A stretch of 16,343 nt of DNA from Treponema sp. Lineage in GTDB: Bacteria > Spirochaetota > Spirochaetia > Treponematales > Breznakiellaceae. This document shows, piece after piece, positions 14,143-16,343 of the stretch. The notes beneath the pieces were generated by a model, which was given only the letters and a program-made list of their open reading frames with translations, was not told the origin of the DNA and did no database searches. Location of the stretch: the NCBI GenBank assembly GCA_031271075.1, contig JAISWN010000350.1, positions 1-16,343 on the forward strand, in the 5' to 3' direction. The translations under genes were made by a program, and so were the position numbers. Every line of letters begins with the position of its first letter. Positions within the stretch are counted from its first letter, which is position 1.

Positions 14143-15150
14143 TTAACCTTCGTGTACCTGTTCGGAGCGGATCATCGGATCCAGCCAGCCCAGGATAATA
14201 TCGGAGATAAGGGTTCCCAGGACGATCAGAAAAGCCTGTACCAGGAGGATGGTTCCGGCAAGATACATATCCTGATTGATCAGCGCGTTGTAGAGTACCG
14301 GCCCCTGTATTGCCAGATTCATAACAATAGCGGTAATGGTGGACCCGGTAAAGATGTGGGAAAGGGATGTGGCAAGGCCGCTTACCACCGGGTTCAGGGC
14401 GGCCCGCAGGCAGTATTTGTAGGTAATCTTCCGTTCCGACACCCCTTTTGCCCGGGCCGTCAGGGTATACTGCTTGGACTGTTCGTCCAGCATCTGCGCC
14501 CGTACCGTGCGGATTACGCCGCAGGTTCCGGACATGCCGATTACGATGATCGGCATGATCATCCGCCGTAAGAATTCCCCCAGATTGTACCAGTGGACGC
14601 CGTTTTTCAGCATCTCCTGGCTGAAGAGGCCCACATAGGTAGTACCGGTAAAGACGTACATCAGGTACATCAGGATAATTCCCAGCAGAAAATTCGGCAT
14701 GGCCATGCCGATAAAACCGATGATGGTAAAAAGATAGTCTCCCGCCGAATACTGGTGATTGGCGCTGTAGATACCTATGGGAAGGGAAACCAGGTACGTA
14801 AAAAGCATGGTGATAAGGGAAACCGCGACGGTAATGCCCAGCCGGTCCATGATAACGTCCCAGACAGGCCGGTAGTAGGAAAAGGAATATCCAAAGTCCC
14901 AGTGGAGGATTATTCCCCGGATCCAGTAGAAGTACTGAATGTACCAGGGACGGTTCAGTCCGTAGGAAGCCCGTATTTCGGCAATCATCTCTTCGGTAAA
15001 AATTTCACCCTGGGCGCTCATCCGGGCAATGTAGCCGGAGACATAATCCCCCGGAGGTAGTTGGATAATGAAGAAGACGATAAAGGACATGATGAACACT
15101 GTTGGGATCATCAAAAGCAGCCTTCGTCCCACATACTTAAGCATCTGCAT
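14143..15150 (-). CDS. ABC transporter permease (OppB/DppB-like)
   Basis: Inner-membrane permease of 335 residues. It opens with MQMLKYVGRRLLLMIPTVF, the usual first membrane segment of OppB, then has a periplasmic loop (GLNRPWYIQYFYW at 64-76) and further membrane segments. The EAA loop at about 227-254 is YTLTARAKGVSERK followed by AALNP. The frame is open to an ATG at 15336, but a GGAG six bases before 15150 and a strong promoter at 15220-15248, inside that longer frame, favour the shorter start. It is the first gene of the minus-strand operon and is followed directly by the OppC-like gene. Confidence 0.92.
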   Translation of the reverse strand: MQMLKYVGRRLLLMIPTVFIMSFIVFFIIQLPPGDYVSGYIARMSAQGEIFTEEMIAEIRASYGLNRPWYIQYFYWIRGIILHWDFGYSFSYYRPVWDVIMDRLGITVAVSLITMLFTYLVSLPIGIYSANHQYSAGDYLFTIIGFIGMAMPNFLLGIILMYLMYVFTGTTYVGLFSQEMLKNGVHWYNLGEFLRRMIMPIIVIGMSGTCGVIRTVRAQMLDEQSKQYTLTARAKGVSERKITYKYCLRAALNPVVSGLATSLSHIFTGSTITAIVMNLAIQGPVLYNALINQDMYLAGTILLVQAFLIVLGTLISDIILGWLDPMIRSEQVHEG

Positions 15151-15219
15151 AGGCGACTCCAAAAAAACCTGTAAGCCCTGCCGGGGCAGTCCCCAAAGCA
15201 CAATCCTGAAAGCGTCCCA

Positions 15220-15248
15220 ATTATAATACGGGTATATGGATCTGTAAA
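15220..15248 (-). promoter_or_regulatory. Sigma-70-type promoter of the opp-like operon
   Basis: Read on the minus strand, TTTACA (15248-15243) is followed after exactly 17 bases by TATAAT (15225-15220), close to the consensus. A start of transcription near 15213 would give a leader of about 63 bases before the OppB-like ATG at 15150. The leader contains a small CTGC-CGGG-GCAG hairpin at 15178-15189. Confidence 0.75.
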
Positions 15249-15332
15249 GGGAATTTACGAAAAACCTCGAAAAAAAATTTTTCCCGGGGACTGCCGGTTC
15301 TCTAACGGATATTTCTGAAAAAAACGATCCTT

Positions 15333-15482
15333 TCATGCGGGCTTTTCCCCCGAAAGCCCCCTGTCGGCAAATATCAGTGCCAGGGCCGCCCAGTAGGCGG
15401 GCAGCCCTCCGGTCAGGTGAGGCCGGTAACCCAGAGCAGGTAGGGAGTCCGCATGAAAGTGGTAAAATCTATCCGGTTGCGT
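15333..15482 (-). pseudogene. Short coding-like remnant (about 49 codons) in the gap before the opp-like operon
   Basis: In the 354-base gap 15151-15504, the minus strand has an open frame from just after a TGA (15485-15483) to TGA 15335-15333. It contains no ATG, GTG or TTG start. The peptide reads plausibly, for example LPALGYRPHLTGGLPAYWAA followed by LALIFADRGLSGEKPA, and looks like the end of a protein rather than random text. I do not recognise the family. Its stop overlaps the ATG of the long, probably unused, upstream extension of the OppB-like frame. It may be a decayed gene end or chance. Apart from this and the promoter, I see nothing else in the gap. Confidence 0.25.
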
Positions 15483-15504
15483 TCAAAGGGGATCTTTTAG
15501 CCTG

Positions 15505-16343
15505 CTACTTTTTCCGGAACCGCTGTTCAATTTCAGGCATAATAAAATCTTCCCGCTTAATTACACCCCGTGAAACAGCCTGATCCATGGCCGCGTTAAA
15601 ACGCCTGTCCATATCCGCAAGGATCTGTGCCGCGTTGCCGCCGGTAAATATCTTGGCGAAAGCCGTATTAACGCTGTCCCCTTCCACCGTAAAGAACCCG
15701 TCGGGGAAATTGGGCCGGAGTACCGTTCCCGCGGCCAAAGCCGCCAGATCGTTCCACTGGGGCCGGGCGCTGGGTTTCGCCTTTTGCACTATTTCCGGAA
15801 TGATGGGGAGATCCTTTCCATTGGTAAAGAGTTCCATTTGGACTTCATCTGAAATCCAGAAATCATAGACCCGGGCCACCTCTTCCAGGAGCTTCTGATC
15901 TTTGGCTTTCTTGCTTACAACCAGGGTGGTAGCGGTACCCCCCATGACGTTATAGCTCTTGTTGGGATCCTTCACGGGAATGGGAGCGGTGGCCCATTCC
16001 ATTTTGGCGGGGAACTGATCGTAGAACACCCCGATATTAAAAGAAGGGTTAATCATCTCGAACCCTATGTTCCCTTCGGCAAACTGGGCCCTGGCGGTGT
16101 CGTCGTCCAGGCTTTCAATGCCGGGGAACATGGCCCCCGCATCCCGAATCCGCTGGAACATTTCAAAATATTCCACCATATCGGAGAAGCAATAACGGCC
16201 GCTGGTAAAGTCAAACCAGAATTTCCCATAAGAAGGAGCCATGGCGCCGGTTACATAGATGGTATCATAATTAGGATACCTCAAAGGTACATAGGTTCCA
16301 AAAAGTTTACCCGGATCGAGTTTGGAAATAGCGATACAGGCCT
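15505..16343 (-). CDS. ABC transporter extracellular solute-binding protein, family 1 (sugar-type), C-terminal part
   Basis: The minus-strand frame is open to the window edge, so the N-terminus and signal peptide are missing; the last 279 or so residues are present. Features typical of family 1 (MalE/UgpB-like) binding proteins are a region ending FAEGNIGFEMINPSFNIGVF, then ATAPIPVKDPNKSYNVMGGT, TTLVVSKKAKDQKLLEEVARVYDF in parts, and a C-terminal segment with FTGGNAAQILADMDRRFNAA. Such proteins deliver mono- or oligosaccharides, polyols or glycerol phosphate to MalF/MalG-type permeases, which would lie outside the window. The substrate is not readable. A TTG at 16284 could be mistaken for a start, but the coding pattern continues upstream of it. 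It ends about 350 bases before the opp-like operon and is probably a separate transcript. Confidence 0.85.
   Translation of the reverse strand, partial: ACIAISKLDPGKLFGTYVPLRYPNYDTIYVTGAMAPSYGKFWFDFTSGRYCFSDMVEYFEMFQRIRDAGAMFPGIESLDDDTARAQFAEGNIGFEMINPSFNIGVFYDQFPAKMEWATAPIPVKDPNKSYNVMGGTATTLVVSKKAKDQKLLEEVARVYDFWISDEVQMELFTNGKDLPIIPEIVQKAKPSARPQWNDLAALAAGTVLRPNFPDGFFTVEGDSVNTAFAKIFTGGNAAQILADMDRRFNAAMDQAVSRGVIKREDFIMPEIEQRFRKK

Noticed and set aside
15151..15336. N-terminal extension of the OppB-like permease to an ATG at 15336
   Set aside because: The extension is not typical of OppB, a strong promoter lies inside it, and a GGAG with good spacing precedes the ATG at 15150.
1..16343. CRISPR arrays, tRNA or rRNA genes, insertion sequences
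   Set aside because: No regularly spaced direct repeats, no cloverleaf or rRNA-like segments, and no transposase or terminal inverted repeats were recognised.

Overview
This window is a compact, GC-rich bacterial segment that is almost entirely coding. It is dominated by a myo-inositol catabolism (iol) operon on the plus strand, followed by an Opp/Dpp-type ABC transporter and the end of a second ABC-transporter binding protein. The binding protein's signal peptide runs into a Gly-rich start (LFA-GGGK), and an H1-like Lys/Ala-rich tail is present. Together with the anaerobe-style sugar transport content, this suggests a spirochaete, perhaps of the Treponema type. That assignment is an inference from style, not from a marker gene.

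Region 1 (1-8739, plus strand). The order is: 3' end of a Gfo/Idh/MocA oxidoreductase, iolG, iolB, iolD, iolE, a transaldolase-family gene, iolA, and a HAD-like gene. Spacing is tight, and most genes have strong AGGAGG-type ribosome binding sites. IolG, IolE, IolD and IolB take inositol to 2-deoxy-5-keto-gluconate, and IolA converts malonate semialdehyde to acetyl-CoA. The kinase IolC and the class II aldolase IolJ, which normally link these steps, are not in the window. A class I (Schiff-base) transaldolase-family enzyme sits exactly where that chemistry is needed. IolE carries a roughly 100-residue AT-hook plus histone-H1-like N-terminal tail. The HAD gene lacks a normal start codon and lies in the -1 frame relative to iolA, just behind an A-AAA-AAG heptamer.

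Region 2 (8740-10968). Terminator-like hairpins are followed by a candidate extended -10 promoter, a 654-residue family 5 binding protein, and a strong terminator. The hairpin core TTTCCCAAAA/TTTTGGGAAA occurs three times in intergenic DNA.

Region 3 (10969-15248, minus strand). An oppB-oppC-oppD-oppF type operon is read toward the binding-protein gene. It has a very good sigma-70-like promoter (TTTACA-N17-TATAAT). This is the likely partner permease and ATPase set, although it is encoded convergently.

Region 4 (15249-16343). A roughly 350-base stretch without an intact gene holds the opp promoter and a short coding-like remnant. After it comes the C-terminal part of a family 1 (sugar-type) binding protein on the minus strand, cut by the window edge.
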